Counted from the stretch's first letter, positions 29,538-42,651 are shown. The stretch: 64,000 bases of DNA from Zygnema cylindricum (GCA_037447655.1 JBBHKE010001235.1:1-64000); one strand, 5' to 3'. Made by a program: numbers and translations. Notes: a model not told the origin generated them from the sequence alone.

Positions 29538-32276
29538 TGAAACAAAATGGTAAATTCGGGAAATGTTGATGGAGTTTCTCTCACATCTCATCCTTATAAA
29601 TTATGTGATGGTTGTTCACTTGGCGAGATCCACAGATTGCCATTTCCACAGGAAACAGGCCACAGATCGGAAAAAGGTTATGCAGCTAATACATTCTGAT
29701 GTTCTCGGTCATTCACAAGTGGCTTCGACTGGAGGCGTCCACTATATGGTCACATTTACAGATGACTACTCGAGGTACACCAAAGTTTACTTCATGCAAC
29801 ATAAAATTGAACTGTTTACTCACTTTAAAAACTACAAAGCGTGGGCGGAAAAGCTTCATGGAGTTCTAATCTTGGCGCTGAGATCAGACAAAGGGGGAGA
29901 ATACACATTGAAGGAATTCGAAGAATTTCTCTTTCAGGAAGGTATCAATCACAATCTTACATTTCCATACACACTAGAATAGAATGGTGTTTCTTAGAGA
30001 TAAAATAGGACGGTGACAGAGAGTGCTCCGTCCATGCTAGCAAATAAAGGGCTAGATTTGAAATTCAGGGCTGTAGCACTTAACTGTGCTGTTTATATTT
30101 AAAATATAATTCCTTCCTGATCTCTTAGCACTACACCTTATGAGCTTTGAACAGGAGAAAAACCTGATGCTATTCAAACTAATATCTTTGGCAGCAAGTG
30201 TTTTGTTTTAGATACTTCACAGGATTGATAGAAAATGGGGTCTAAAGGCCAACCTTGGATTTTCATTGAGTATGATGATAATGCGAAATGATATAGAGTT
30301 TTTGATTTTGATAAAAAAAAAGCGATTATCTCTAAGAATATCCAGATTAAAGATGAAAAGGATTCGGTTTACCTTTTTCAATTACCAGATCAACCAGCAA
30401 AAGAAAAACATGAATATGTCATTTTTCACCATACGCAACGAGTCTACTTTCCACAAGCAAGTGGGACACCTCTCCCTTCAGTTCCTCTGGTGCCTTCACA
30501 CGATGCTTCACCACAAGCTACAACCCAACAGGAAGGAACTTTTACGCATTCAGTACCAGCTCAAGTTACGGTTCAAACAAAACAGAAAAATCAGAGGTTG
30601 TCGACGATTTCAACCTCAAAATTTCCGGGGGGATAGAGATCTAGCAGCCGTTTGTAAGCAAGCTCTCACTGTATTTTTTTTGCAGCTATAGAGGAGCCTC
30701 TAACGATCTAGGAGGCCTTCTCATCACCTGAGAGAAATCAGTGGATCGAGGCGGCAAACGATGAAATGAAGTCTATTATGGAGACACGGACATAGGAGCT
30801 GGTGGATCTTCCTCCAAGTAGAAAAGCCATCAGCAGCAAATGGGTATTCAAGGTGAAGATGAACTCAGATAATACCATTGAAAGGTATAAGGCGAGACTA
30901 ATGGCCAAAGGGTACAATAAAAAAAATGGTATTGACTTTGAAGAAACCTTCTCTCCAGTTGTCAAATTTCCCATTGTCAGAATTTTGCTAAGTCTAGCGA
31001 CTATAGAGAATATGGAAATACATCAAATGGATGTTTAAACAGAATTCTTGCATGGTGAGTTAGAAGAAACCATTTATATGAAACAACCTGAAATGTATGT
31101 TGAAAAGGGAAAATAAGAATTAGTGTGTAAATTGATGAAATCTTTGTATAGGCAAAAACAAGCCCCGCGTTAGCAGAATTTGAAGATAGATGAGTTTTTA
31201 ACAAGGATTTAAGAGAATTAGCTCAGATCATTCTGTATATGTCTTACAAGGGGAGGATGGGATACTATACATTGCTGTTTATGTGGATGACTTATTACTA
31301 ATTAGTAAGTCAATGGATAAAATAAACCGCATTAAAGCGGCTTTAAGGTCTAGGTTCGAGAAGAAGAACCTCGGTGAGGCCAAATATATCTTAGGAATAC
31401 AGGCAGAAAGAGACAAAAAGAAAAGGCTGGTTATGTTGACTCAGAAAGAAGCAATGGGTAACATGTTGGAAAGATTTGAAATGAAAGATGTAAAAGGATA
31501 TATAACTCACATGGAATTTAGGCGAATTGGTAGGAAGAGATTGATTCAAACATAATGGTGTGTGAGAGTTTAGAGTCAGGGGGGGAGGAGTTTATAACTT
31601 CAAAGCCATACAGACAGGTAGTAGGATGTCTTATATATTTCATGAACTGTACGAGACCTGATACTGCAGCAGTTCTCGGGGTCTTGAGTAGAAGTCTGCA
31701 GAATCCTAAAAACGCAGACTGAGAAGCAGCAAAAAGGGTGTTGAGATATCTTGCAGGAACTCGACATCTTGAGCTTGTACTTGGAGGAGGAGAAGTGAAA
31801 ATACAAACGTGGAGCGACGCTAGCTATGGAGATATGCCAAGTCAGAAATCTACAACCGGTTTAATTCTTAAGATTAGAGATGGAACTTGCAGTTAGAGTA
31901 GCAAACTACAAAAGGTTACAGCTCAATCAACAATGGAGTCAGAATACATGGCAACAGCTTTTGCCCTCAATGAGCTCTTATGGGTTAAATCTATTTTACA
32001 ATAACTTTGGTATATGCAAACAGGTGCCTAGTCTATTTGGTGTGACAACCAGGCAGCCATTGCCATTGCCTCTAACCCTAATCATCATTTTAAAAACAAA
32101 CACATAGATGTTAGACTTGACTTTGTCAGGAAAAAAATGGTAGCAAAAGTGATTAAATGTTGTTATTTACCGGATGAGGAGATGGTGGCTGACATGTTTA
32201 CTAAAGCCCTTCCTGCTCCTAAGTTGTATTTTTGCAAAGAGGCTATTGGACTAAGTGAGTGACTAAGTCTAAAGAT
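29538..32276 (+). pseudogene. Copia-4 pol relic
   Basis: Plus-strand copia pol, 5'-truncated in the pre-integrase region (NKMVNSGNVDGVSL, CDGCSLGEIHRLPFP). Integrase core: [54 protein letters not shown] at 30835-30900, the box AVYVDDLLLIS near 31275-31310, KYILGIQAERDKKKR. RNase H: WSDASYGDMPSQK, STMESEYMAT, WCDNQAAIAIA, ending GLSE at 32261. Many stops and frameshifts. Confidence 0.85.
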
Positions 32277-32284
32277 TTAGGGGA

Positions 32285-33270
32285 GTGTTGTATTTTGAAA
32301 TCTTTATTTCAGTAAATAGAGCTGTGAGAGGAGACTAAGTACTTAGAATATTTTGACTAGGATAGTTTTAATACTTACCTTTAATAGTGTGACAGTAGCA
32401 GATAGACAATAGATTTGTAATATACTTGCAAGGACACGCGCTGACGATAAGAAATGATGCAGGTTTTACGGAGTAGCGCCGACATTCTGTTACACGCTTC
32501 ACGAGAAAACGATTAGATTCACCAAATCGGACAAACGTAATATGAACCGGTTATTTCAGAAATACATGGTACGGTTCGACGTTAGGGTCGTTGATTACAT
32601 TTGCCCCAACGGACATGTTTCACATGGGACCACAAGCGTGATTCACGTGGGACCACAAAGGACGAAGCACTCAAGTGCTTCGTATTTCACTACTACAATC
32701 GGTTGTACTTTAACGACTATTGCTGACTAAGCACCTAGAACATTTTATGTACGGCTCCCTATTTGGGAATAGCTGGAAAACATTGTGTTGTACTTTTGTG
32801 TTATAAAAATTAGTGTTTCATTAATTATGTCTTTTTAAAATAATAATTAAGTTTTGGAGGTACACAAGGTATAGTAAAGTACAGGATGGATACTTTGTCC
32901 TAAGTCACGATAGTCTTGTAATACGATTACCCAAATTAGTGTGACCAGTAGATACTCACTGCGAGTATATAGTTTTGGACTTAGCAAATTTTGTAGCATC
33001 CAGTTTTGGGAATATGACATTTTAAAACAATTTTTAAGAAACTTCCAAGAGTTATATCTTATGGTTTACTGAATCATTTGAGCTACAATTTTGGGAATTG
33101 TCATTTTACTCTATTGTGTATCAATCTCAGAAATTTGAGGCATATTGACCTTTTGAGTCATATTTGTGTAAGCTGAAAGTTGGCTGTTGAGTTGGTGTTT
33201 GATAGCTTTTGTTGTTTTCCATGTCTACTTCCACTATTACTCTTGGTCCCCCTCTTGCAACTGTGGTTGT
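32285..33270 (+). repeat. Copia-4 3' LTR, end uncertain
   Basis: It starts TGTTGTATTTTGAAATC directly after the polypurine tract (TTTAGGGGAG). The far end is not fixed because copia-6 sequence follows; a short frame STSTITLGPPLATVVV near 33230 resembles the copia-3 U5 leader. Confidence 0.65.
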
Positions 33271-33274
33271 ATAA

Positions 33275-33463
33275 CAACATTGAGGAGCTCCAGTTGGCTA
33301 AGTAAAAGCTAGTGAGTTACACTTAAAAAGGAGGAAAGATGTTAGATTACTGTAATGATCTTTCTAGTTTGTATATGGAGATGGAGAGTGCCGGGTGGAC
33401 AAGTACAATGAAGATGAAAGTTAACCCTCTTATCATGAAGTTACCAGACGAGTACGTGAACAT
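33275..33463 (+). pseudogene. Copia-6 gag, 5' fragment
   Basis: Plus-strand Gag reading NIEELQLAK, KGGKMLDYCNDLSSLYMEM and MKLPDEYVNIV, aligning with copia-1 Gag residues about 160-222. The 5' LTR and Gag start are missing. The frame continues at 38037 (YRVQEMTNSSRSGI) once copia-5 and one AGTGT copy are removed. Confidence 0.82.
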
Positions 33464-33468
33464 AGTGT

Positions 33469-34801
33469 TGAAATTCTATGGGCTCCATTGCCACACAGAA
33501 TTCGTAGGTCCAAAGGAAGCTAATCTAGATAGTGCCGACTCCAACTTGATATAAACCCAAATGACTGACCCCTTGACAATCAGAACCCCAATATAGCTTC
33601 ACCCTTGTGAATTAACACTTTCTGTGTGCTCAGTTCCACCACAGAATGCAAAGTTAGAATATGAGATTTGGACACATTCACCCACTTTGACTTTCCCTAC
33701 GAAATGCAGCCACCCAGGCAGGCAAAGACTATGACCGACTACACCCCTGTGTAGCCTGGACTTCCTTGAGTCCGCAGCAAGAAGAATCACTGAATTTGGT
33801 CAACTGAATTGATAGTTATGGCTGGCCAAAGTTTGCCATTTATACAAGGTGCTCTCTGGGAGAGGCAGCTACCTACCAGAAATATTCTAAGTCCTAAACC
33901 CCTCTCTAAACCCTCTAGTACTGAGGTACGGACCAATCGCATTACTGTATAGTACATAAAGGTACAAATGCCGGTGTACCTTCTGTACTGTCATCGTACG
34001 ATACGGCTAAAAAGTCAACACATGTTTTATCCGGATTCGCTCTTGTATTCCCCGGAATTCCCGCTTCCAAATCTTATCTCTCCACGTGGCGCCAGGTCAT
34101 GCCACGTCAGTAAACGGTACCGTACAAGAAAAGTACAGGTGCCGGAGTACTTTCTGTACGATATTGCCACAATGTGACATTTGTCACATCGGATTTTTGT
34201 GTTCCGTTCCGGAGATTCCGCAACCTCTACGATGTCACCACGTGTCATCCGGAGTGGTGACATCCGCAAACCGTCAAATCATCCTTTCGCGTAGCCGGCG
34301 CTAATCACGGCCGTCTGATTTATTTCGGCATTGAATTGTAGCCGTTGAAAGTTGGTGCGCGGTATTTTTTTCGCTATCGAAACAAATGCGCAGTATCCGT
34401 TCCGTCCCTCTAACGTACTCTGTACTAAATAAACTGTATCTATGCACTAATAATCAATTTCCCGTTTAACGAATTACTCTACGTATCACTATATATATTG
34501 TTTTCAAACCCTATGTCATGTAACACTAGTACTAGACTTAACGGCTAAAGCTAACGGCTATACATTGCTTGACGGACGGCAGGTACTAGGATCAATTCCT
34601 GGGTCCGCCTACATTCTTTTTAGTAAATCTATATTTATCTACACCTGTCTCTCCGGAGAGCTTAGGCAGCCATGGCTTTAGCTCCCTTTCCAGCCTTCAG
34701 TGACTACAACAAGTGTGGGGGCTTGGAGAAGGGAGTCAGAGGCACACTGCCTCTAATGTTTTCTATCTAATAAATACCTAGAAAATACCCAAATATCAAC
34801 A
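33469..34801 (-). repeat. Copia-5 3' LTR
   Basis: 1333 bp. TATA box in element sense TTGTATAAATGGC at about 33836-33848; two GTAC-rich blocks (33925-34001 and 34116-34165) upstream of it; CACGTG near 34084; tRNA-like module 34535-34609; hairpin near 34680-34735. The LTRs differ by a modest number of substitutions and small indels. Confidence 0.92.
34535..34609 (+). ncRNA. Antisense tRNA-like module in copia-5 3' LTR
   Basis: A-box-like CGGCTAAAGCTAACGG, T arm CTAGG-ATCAATT-CCTGG (all five pairs, one G-T), and TTTTT at 34617-34621. The loop starting with A resembles initiator tRNA. The partner copy in the other LTR is near 37775-37849. Confidence 0.5.
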
Positions 34802-34829
34802 CTCCTCTTATTTTCTAGTCTACTTCCTT

Positions 34830-35750
34830 TCAACTCTTACAAACAAAATAAACAAAACACTCCCTCCCCTTTTTCCTTTTTCTTTTCTTTTTCCTTTTAT
34901 ATAACTTAAGAAATATGCTCTCGTATTTAAAACACTGCATTAGATGAAATGAAATAATAATTGCATCACACATTTCATTTTGCATCCCACTTATCATAAA
35001 TCCGAGCAAAGATTTTATCCACCTCTTCTCTTTTCCATCCACACTAAATCCACTTTCCCTCTTGCAATTCAAACAACCAGCCCCGTCTCCAATCTGCAAC
35101 ACGCACCTTGAGGCTAACCCTTTTACAGGCACACCTTCATAAATGTCATCACTCCCTTAAGTGATGTCAAACCCATCACCCCCAAAACATGAACTTTCCT
35201 CACTCTCTCCCATGGAGATCTTTCCACTCTCACTTTCTCAATTTATTCCCAATAAATATTTCTCCTCCCCTAAACCTTTCATTAAATATTCCTCTTCTCC
35301 CCTATCTTTTAAAACCCTTTCTAGTTTCACTTCTCCCCTTTCCTCGGAATCCGTTGAAGTCTCCCTTTCCGACCAGTTTTCTAATTCCAAAATACCTATA
35401 AAATTATCTTTATTAATTTTATTTTTCCCGTTTTCACTTATTGATCCTAGTTCTGACTTTCTCATTTCTAAGTCATACACTTTACACTCCTCCACATCCT
35501 CAAGTACCTCCTCTCTCTTTACTTCCCTTATACCTCCAAAAGCACACTGTTGCCTTCGTGGAATTTCTGTGTACTTTTCTCTCTTCTCCATTCTACCTAT
35601 GTGAAGAAGCTCCAAGATTTTTTCATCCTCTTTCTCCTCTTCCCCTTCTTCCTCCTCATTCACACTCCAACTTCTAAGTTCTTCCAAACGAGGACACTCC
35701 TCCATATAGTGACCCGGTTTCCTACAAGCGAAGCAAACCCCTTGTTTCAA
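34830..35750 (-). pseudogene. Copia-5 zinc knuckle and condensed pol remnant
   Basis: It begins MKQGVCFACRKPGHYMEEC (CCHC knuckle) and then goes through a Glu/Lys-rich stretch straight to a short RT-derived piece (KGLGEEKYLLGI, matching RT near DLGEAKYILGI). After a stop it continues with RNase H-derived pieces GGDGFDIT and VPVKGLASRCVLQIGDGAGC. Copia-7 has the same fusion order with more of the middle kept, so the deletions predate both insertions. Confidence 0.7.
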
Positions 35751-35870
35751 AGCTCCCCTTTCTTTTCCTCTCCCACTCTTTCCATCAAAGTTCCGATAAG
35801 GTTTACCTTTGTCTTTCTTCCTTTCATCACGCTTATGCTAGTCACCGCCATTCCTCACATCACGGTTCCG

Positions 35871-36713
35871 CTAGTCACCACCAGCTGTAAATGCAGTCAC
35901 CCTCTCACTTCCCCTACGAAGCTCCAAAGTGCTTTCCCTCACAAGTATTATCCCCATGGTAATGCTCCAAGTCCATGAGGATCCATCCATTCCCTGCATA
36001 CGGTAAATGATGTCTCCGTACTCATATGGAAGCTTTATGATTAGTGTATTAATCTTTCTCTCCTCAGATTCTACATATCCCGCACTAGCAAGCTCAACAT
36101 ATAACCCAGCAATATCATTGCAAAACTCTATCATGCTATCGCCTTTATAAACATAGGCCTCTATTTCCTGTTTTACTAACTGATGCCTCTGTATAGTCTC
36201 ACTCTTATACATCTGAATTAGTGTGTCCCAAATTTCTGAAGACTTGGTTAGATTTAAAAGAGTGATAGCTATAGACTTAGACACATATCTAAGTATGAGA
36301 TGTTTTGCTATAGTGTTTGTATATTCCCAAATTTTTCTATCATTTTCTTCAGTTTTTGGTTCAGTTATAACTCCCACAAGTGGAAGCGTAGCCGAGAGCC
36401 TAGCTCCCCTCACCATAGGTGTCCCTTTATCCTTCTCCCTTATTTCCCCTTCCACGGTAATGATTTTTCCTTCACCTTCCGTTGCATCTGAACTCCGGTT
36501 GGTTTTCTGGGTTGCCCCAGATGATTCTCCATTGTGAGCTCCTCCAAAGCCCGGTGGCGGACACCTCACTTGTCCCGAAACAATTCCCCACAAGTGCTTT
36601 TCGAAAAGCAATCCCTCCATCGTAAACTCCCAATAAGTGAAGTCTGTTCCATCGAATATAGGCACCCTAGATGGTGGGCCCATAACCTGAAATTCTATGG
36701 GCTCCATTGCCAC
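35871..36713 (-). CDS. Copia-5 gag
   Basis: A 280-residue frame starting in the LTR, MAMEPIEFQ then VMGPPSRVPIFDG through the primer site, ending SERVTAFTAGGD with a TAG. It aligns over its length with copia-1 Gag up to about residue 265. Its retention while pol was lost suggests selection for Gag, or simply chance; the sequence alone cannot decide. Confidence 0.75.
   Translation of the reverse strand: MAMEPIEFQVMGPPSRVPIFDGTDFTYWEFTMEGLLFEKHLWGIVSGQVRCPPPGFGGAHNGESSGATQKTNRSSDATEGEGKIITVEGEIREKDKGTPMVRGARLSATLPLVGVITEPKTEENDRKIWEYTNTIAKHLILRYVSKSIAITLLNLTKSSEIWDTLIQMYKSETIQRHQLVKQEIEAYVYKGDSMIEFCNDIAGLYVELASAGYVESEERKINTLIIKLPYEYGDIIYRMQGMDGSSWTWSITMGIILVRESTLELRRGSERVTAFTAGGD
36673..36687 (-). 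promoter_or_regulatory. Copia-5 primer-binding site: half initiator tRNA-Met
   Basis: GGTGGGCCCATAACC on the plus strand, abutting the LTR at 36688. Confidence 0.85.
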
Positions 36714-38031
36714 ACAGAATTCGCAAGTCCAAAGGAAGCTAATCTAGATAGTGCCGACTCCAACTTGATATAAACCCAAATGACTGACCCCTTGACAATC
36801 AGAACCCCAATATAGCTTCACCCTTGTGAATTAACACTTTCTGTGTGCTCAGTTCCACCACAGAATGCAAAGTTAGAATATGACATTTGGACACATTCAC
36901 CCACTTTGACTTTCCCTACGAAATGCAGCCACCCAGGCAAGCAAAGATTCTAACTGACTACACCCCTGTGTAGCTTGGACTCCCCTTGAGTCCGCAGCAA
37001 AAAGAATCACTGAATTTGGTCAACTGAATTGATAGTTATGGTTGGCCAAAGTTTGCCATTTATACAAGGTGCTCTCTGGGAGAGTCAGCTACCTACCCGA
37101 AATATTCTAAGTCCTAAACCCCTCTCTAAACCCTCTAGTACTGAGGTACGGACCAATCACATTACTGTATAGTACATAAAGGTACAAATGCCGGTGTACC
37201 TTCTGTACGGTCATCATACGACACGGCTAAAAAGTCAACACATGTTTTATTCGGATTCACTCTTGTATTCCCCGGAATTCCCGCTTCCAAATCTTATCTC
37301 TCCACGTGGCGCCAGGTCATGCCACGTCAGTAAACGGTACCGTACAAGAAATTACAGGTGCCGGAGTACTTTCTGTACGGAGTGTACGATATTGCCACAA
37401 TGTGACATTTGTCACATCCGGATTTGTTGTGTTCCGTTCCGGAGATTCCGCAACCTCTACGATGTCACCACGTGTCATCCGGAGTGGTGACGTCTGCAAA
37501 CCGCCAAATCATCCTTTCGCGTAGCCGGCGCTAATCACGGCCGTCCGATTTATTTCGGCATTGAATTGTAGCCGTTGAAAGTTGGTGCGCGGTATTTGTT
37601 TCGCTATCGAAACAAATGCGCGGTATCTGTTCCGTCCCTCTAACGTACTCCGTACTAAATAAACTGTATCTATGCACTAAGAATCAATTTCCCGTTTAAC
37701 GAATTACTCTACGTATCACTATATATATTGTTTTCAAACCCTATGTCATGTAACACTAGTACTAAACTTAACGGCTAAAGCTAACGGCTATACATTGCTT
37801 GACGGACGGCAGGTACTAGGATCAATTCCTGGGTCCGCCTACATTCTTTTTAGTAAATCTATATTTATCTACACCTGTCTCTCCGGAGAGCTTAGGCAGC
37901 CATGGCTTTAGCTCCCTTTCCAGCCTTCAGTGACTACAACAAGTGTGGGGGCTTGGAGAAGGGAGTCAGAGGCACATTGCCTCTAATCTTTTCTATCTAA
38001 TAAAGACCTAGAAAATACCCAAATATCAACA
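36688..38031 (-). repeat. Copia-5 5' LTR
   Basis: 1344 bp, partner of 33469-34801, with the same modules. Right duplication AGTGT at 38032-38036. Confidence 0.92.
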
Positions 38032-38036
38032 AGTGT

Positions 38037-41000
38037 ATCGAGTACAAGAAATGACTAATAGTTCTAGAAGTGGAATACAATTGTGTGGATGATCCTTGTG
38101 CAAGAAAACACAATGGAGATTAGGAGAGGAGGAAAGAGCATTCAAGCTCTAGCTACACGAGGGGACCAATGGGGGAAGGACCAAAAGAAACCGTACAAAG
38201 GGGAAAGAGATCAGTGTGGAGGACCGAGGCCTCCAAAGGGTCTTTGTCATTTTTGGTAAAAGTCGGGACACTTCATAGCAGATTGTGTCAAGCTGTCGGA
38301 GCTGAGGCTCCAAGAGAACCGTGGAGGGGGTTCTTCTGGAGGGAAAAAGAAGGCACTTGTGGTCACAAACGTGAAAGGATAAACCGAGGACAAGTCATCT
38401 GAGGAGGAGGATGGGGAGTGTTTTCTTGACAAGAGGCTAGAGGAGAAGGAGATCTCTCGGAAACAGAAGTGTGCTCTCGGAGCAATTCCGGAAGCTCCAC
38501 ATGAAGGTTGGATTATCGACTCAGGTGCATCCATGCATATGTGTCGTGATAAGCATCTCTTTACTAAGATAAGAAAACTCCCTTCTGTAGAGATAGGGTA
38601 TGGGGATGGGAGAGTGGTTACAACAGATATAGAGGGATCGGTAGATCTGAAAGTCTTACTGGAGGGAAAGACTTCCATACTCACCTTCTCAGATTTACTT
38701 AACATTCCTCAGCTGAGTAAAAATCTTGTCTCTACGTTTGTGTTAAATGACAAAGAGTTTGATACCTCCACTAGAAAATGAATCTTTACAGTTAAGTATG
38801 GGGATGAAGTTTACTTCACGGCAGATAAGGGTAGCCAAAGAATAATTAAGCTTAACCTGGGTAATGAAAAGAAAAATGCTTACTATATTGGTGTTCCTAA
38901 GTTGATGATTTGGCATAAGCTATTGGGGCATGTGTATTTTGATAGATGAGGGAAATTAGAATTTTGGAGTAGTAGAAGGCATTCAGTTTGGGGATAATGA
39001 AATGATGGATGATTGTAGTGGCTGTGCTCAAGGTAAGGCTCACAGACTTCCCTTTCGCAAAGCCGCCACATATAGAGGTGAGAAAGTACTAGATCTAGTC
39101 CACACAAATATCTGGGGTCTTGCAAAAGTAACTTCAGTTGGAGAAAAGAGGTTTATAATGACAATAATCGATGACTGTTCTAGATACTCTAGAGTCTGCT
39201 TCCGAAAAACAAAGTCTGAAACACCAACTTACTTTAAAGAATACAAAGCGTGGAGTGAGAAGTTGCATGGAACCCCCATTAAGAGAATAAAGAGTGATAA
39301 TGGGGGAGAATATACCTCTAACCAGTTTGAGGAATACTTTAGAGATTGCGAAGTTTAGCACCAGAAAATCGTACCATATAACTCGAAACAAAATGGGGTA
39401 GTTGAGAGGTTGAACCGAACACTAGGAGATAGTGCATACAATATGTTGGCCGACAAGAAAATAGGAAAAAGAATTTAGGCGAGGCCATGAACTGTGCCAA
39501 CTACATTAAGAATTGAGTCCTTACCTCTACTGTAAGGGAATGAGACCTTATGAGGAAAAACTAGAAACTAGATGCAAAGGGAAAACTTGGATACTTTGTA
39601 GGATATGATGAGGATGTCAAAGGATATAGAGTCTATGATTTAGCAAAAAGAGATATAATTTTGTTCAAACACCTAGTTGTCATGGACGATGGGAAGTCAT
39701 TTGACCCCTTTAAATATACCAAGAAGATAAAAATCAGATTTCAATCTGAAGGTGAGGAGGACTCCATCTTTCCCGAAAAGGACATGAGTGAAACAGGGAT
39801 TGCAAATTCAGGGGAGATCCAAGATATAAGAGATCCACTGGAAACCTCACATATTCCTATAGATTACGAGGAGACAGAGGAGGAGAAACTCTAACCAGCT
39901 TCCATGGATAGGGAAGCCGATGAGACAGTAAGGAGAAACCTAAGACTTCCCTCCATCCCTGTTTTGGAATTTGAGGGAGGAAGAAGGAGCAGCAAAAGAA
40001 TTCAGGAAAAACAAATTGCTCACAAGGTAACTAAGCTATCTCACCCAAATGAGCCTCAATCATAGTTAGAGGCAGTAAATAGTTCAGAGAAAGATAGATG
40101 GATTATAGCCATAAATGATGAGATGGCCTCTATCGTGGAAACAAATACTTGGGAACTAGCGGACTGTCATCCGGACAGAAAACCGATAGGCTGTAAATGG
40201 GTGTCTTAACTAAAACTGAACCCAGATAATACCATAGAGAGATATAAGGCTCGATTGGTAGCAAAGGGGTTCACCCAAAAAGAGGGGATTGACTATGAGG
40301 AGACTTTTGCTCCAGTTGTTCGGTTCCCATCAGTAAGGATTCCCCTCAGTCTAGCAGCAACGGAATACATGGAAATACACTAGATGGATTCAATACTGCC
40401 TTTCTTAATGTAAATTAGGGGAAGAAATTTTCACGAGACAACCAGAGTGGTTTGTGGACGAGCGAAAAGAGGGCAAAGTGGCTCATAAAGTCCTTATATG
40501 GACTGAAGCAAGCTCCCCGACAGTGGAATAAGAAACTAGATGAGTTTCTCACCGGTCAGGGATATATCTGAATAAGCTCTGACCATTCTATCTATATGTT
40601 TGAAGATGAGAATGGTGTAATTTTTATTGCAATTTATGTGGAGGATCTGCTTCTGTTAAGTAAGTCTTTGGAAAAGATCAATAAGTTAAAGAAAGATCTT
40701 GGAAGCAGATTTGATATGAAGGATTAAGGGGAGGCAAGATATATTTTTGGGATCCAAATAGAGAGAGATTGGGGGAAAAGGATTACTAGACTTACTGAGA
40801 AAGAAGCAATAGGTAATATGCTTGAGGAATTCCAGACGGAAAAGGCAAACAGTTGTGCCACTCCCATGGACTTGAAGAAAGTAAGTAATTGGAGTGTAAA
40901 AAGAGGAGTGATAATCTTAGATGATCAGATGAGTCCAGAGGAGAGAGAGTTTATGAAGTCTATTCCTTATAGACAGGTCGTAGGAAGTTTGATCTACTTT

Positions 41001-41636
41001 ATGAACTGTACAAGGCCGGACATAGCGCCAGAAGTAGGAGTCCTCAGAAGGAGTCTTAACGATCCTAGGAAGAGAGATTGGGAAGCAACCAAGAAAGTCA
41101 TGGGATATCTGGTAGGAACCAATGAGTTATGGTTGCATTTGGGAGGGGAGCACACTAATATCACTAGTTGGAGTGATGCCAACTATGGGGATGCACCTAT
41201 GAGAAGATGTACTTCTAGGTATGTGTTGTATGTGGGGGAAAGTGCGTGTTGTTGGAGCAGCAAGCAACAAAATGTGGTTGCTCAGTCTACTATGGAGGCT
41301 GAGTACATGGCCTCTTGTTCGGCTGTGAAAGAGTGAATGTGGGTCAAATCCTTGTTGCAAAAAAATGGGTATATAAAGGAGGGAGTGCATGAAGTTTTAT
41401 GTGATAATCAGGCTTCCATTCCTATTGCAACCAATCCAAAACATCATTTCAAGGCTAAGAATATGGACATAAGATTGAGCTTCGTGAGGGAAAAGGTTGA
41501 AAATAAAATTGTAAATCTTATGTATAAATCTGATGAAGAAATGGTGGCTGACATGATGACCAAACCTGCGCCCTCTCCCAAGTTAAAATATTGTAGGGAA
41601 AAATGTGGATTAAAAGAAAAGTTAAAATTATACTAG
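38037..41636 (+). pseudogene. Copia-6 gag-pol relic
   Basis: It continues the gag fragment at 33275. Knuckle-like GLCHFW-KSGHFIADC near 38240-38290 with a stop in it; protease WIIDSGASMHMC (38508-38543); pre-integrase region CSGCAQGKAHRLPF (39014-39055); integrase core KSDNGGEYTSNQFEEY (39291-39335). [33 protein letters not shown] (40491-40545), YVEDLLLLSKS where the YVDD Asp is Glu. RNase H: WSDANYGDAPMRR, STMEAEYMAS, CDNQASIPIA, to CGLKEKLKLY. About ten stops or shifts. Confidence 0.88.
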
Positions 41637-41649
41637 AAAATAAGGGGAG

Positions 41650-42651
41650 TGTTGAAATTACTAGTTTTTGGGTATTTTCTAGGTCTAAATATATTAGCGA
41701 AAAAAGATAAGAAAAATGCAGGCAGCCTGCCTCCCTCTCTTCTCTTTTGCCCCCATACTTGTTGTAGTCACTAAAAGAGAGAGAGAGTGATGGAGTTATA
41801 GCTGCCTTAGCTTCATAGGCAGGACTAAAGAGTGACTTAAGTCACTCTCAACAAAAGGTTGAGTCCGACAGGACTCGAACCTCTGGCCGGTAGAGCGCGG
41901 CGTAGCCGTTAGCTCTAGCCAGTTTGTCGTAGAAGTCCGTTAGAATACATAAGGTTTGATATCTATTTAAACTTATGTATGGTACTGAAACGGATTAACT
42001 AAAATATGAACAAAGGAACATAGAACTAGTTAAAGTTTAGTGCGGACGTCATTTAGCACGAAACAAATGAATCGGACATTTGTTTCAATGGGTAAAAATC
42101 AATGTCAAATTTTATCCTACGGCGTACATCGCTGCCGAGATCCCGGAATGGTCACTTTGGCGTTTATGGACATAGCATGACTTGGCGCTAGGTGGAGGGA
42201 TAACATGTGGTCGTAGAAATTCTGGGGAGCGTACGGACGAGTGAAAGATTGACACGCGTCCACTCTGCGGCCTTGTGGCACACAGGTCGTACAGAAAGGA
42301 CATCACTTGTAGTACCTCTTTGTACTTTACATTTATGTGATTGGGTCGTACAGTAGTAGATAGGGGTTGTGAGAGGGAAGTAAGACTTAGCATATTTTGT
42401 AGATAGTCACCTCTCCCTTTGGGAGGCTTGTATATATTGGCATCTTTGCCACCTCATAACTTATCGACCGGTTGGCCGTTTTCAGTAATTCTTTTTGCTA
42501 AAGACTCAAGGGAGTTCAAGCTGCAAAGGTGTGTTGTGAGACAGATAGTTTGTCTTCTTGGGCAGCAGAGGTTGTGGCTTGAAGTGGGTTAGTTAGAAAC
42601 TATCTAGAGGCTTCCTGAATTCTGTAGTCCAATGGAGGACACAGAATAGCA
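41650..42651 (+). repeat. Copia-6 3' LTR
   Basis: It begins TGTTGAAATTACT after the polypurine tract (AAAATAAGGGGAG) and ends near CAATGGAGGACACAGAATAG. In element sense: hairpin with CTCTCTTCTCTTTT and AAAAGAGAGAGAG arms (about 41733-41795), tRNA-like module on the opposite strand (41861-41928), GTAC motifs near 42264-42355, TATA box TTGTATATATTGG near 42427-42441. Confidence 0.8.
41861..41928 (-). ncRNA. Antisense tRNA-like module in copia-6 LTR
   Basis: On the minus strand: A box TGGCTAGAGCTAACGG, B box GGTTCGAGTCC (full match to the GGTTCGANTCC consensus), then TTTT five bases after CGGACTC. The acceptor stem is not convincing. Confidence 0.55.

Larger units (their letters stand above)
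33469..38031 (-). mobile_element. Copia-5: non-autonomous copia with gag and shrunken pol
   Basis: 4563 bp, exact duplication AGTGT (33464-33468, 38032-38036), LTRs 33469-34801 and 36688-38031. The 1.9-kb interior keeps gag and a zinc knuckle but has lost protease, integrase and most of RT and RNase H. It sits in copia-6 gag in opposite orientation. Confidence 0.93.

Noticed and set aside
35161-35978. Plus-strand Ser/Leu/Pro-rich frames opposite the copia-5 interior
   Set aside because: Complement of the Glu/Lys-rich Gag tail; no independent support.
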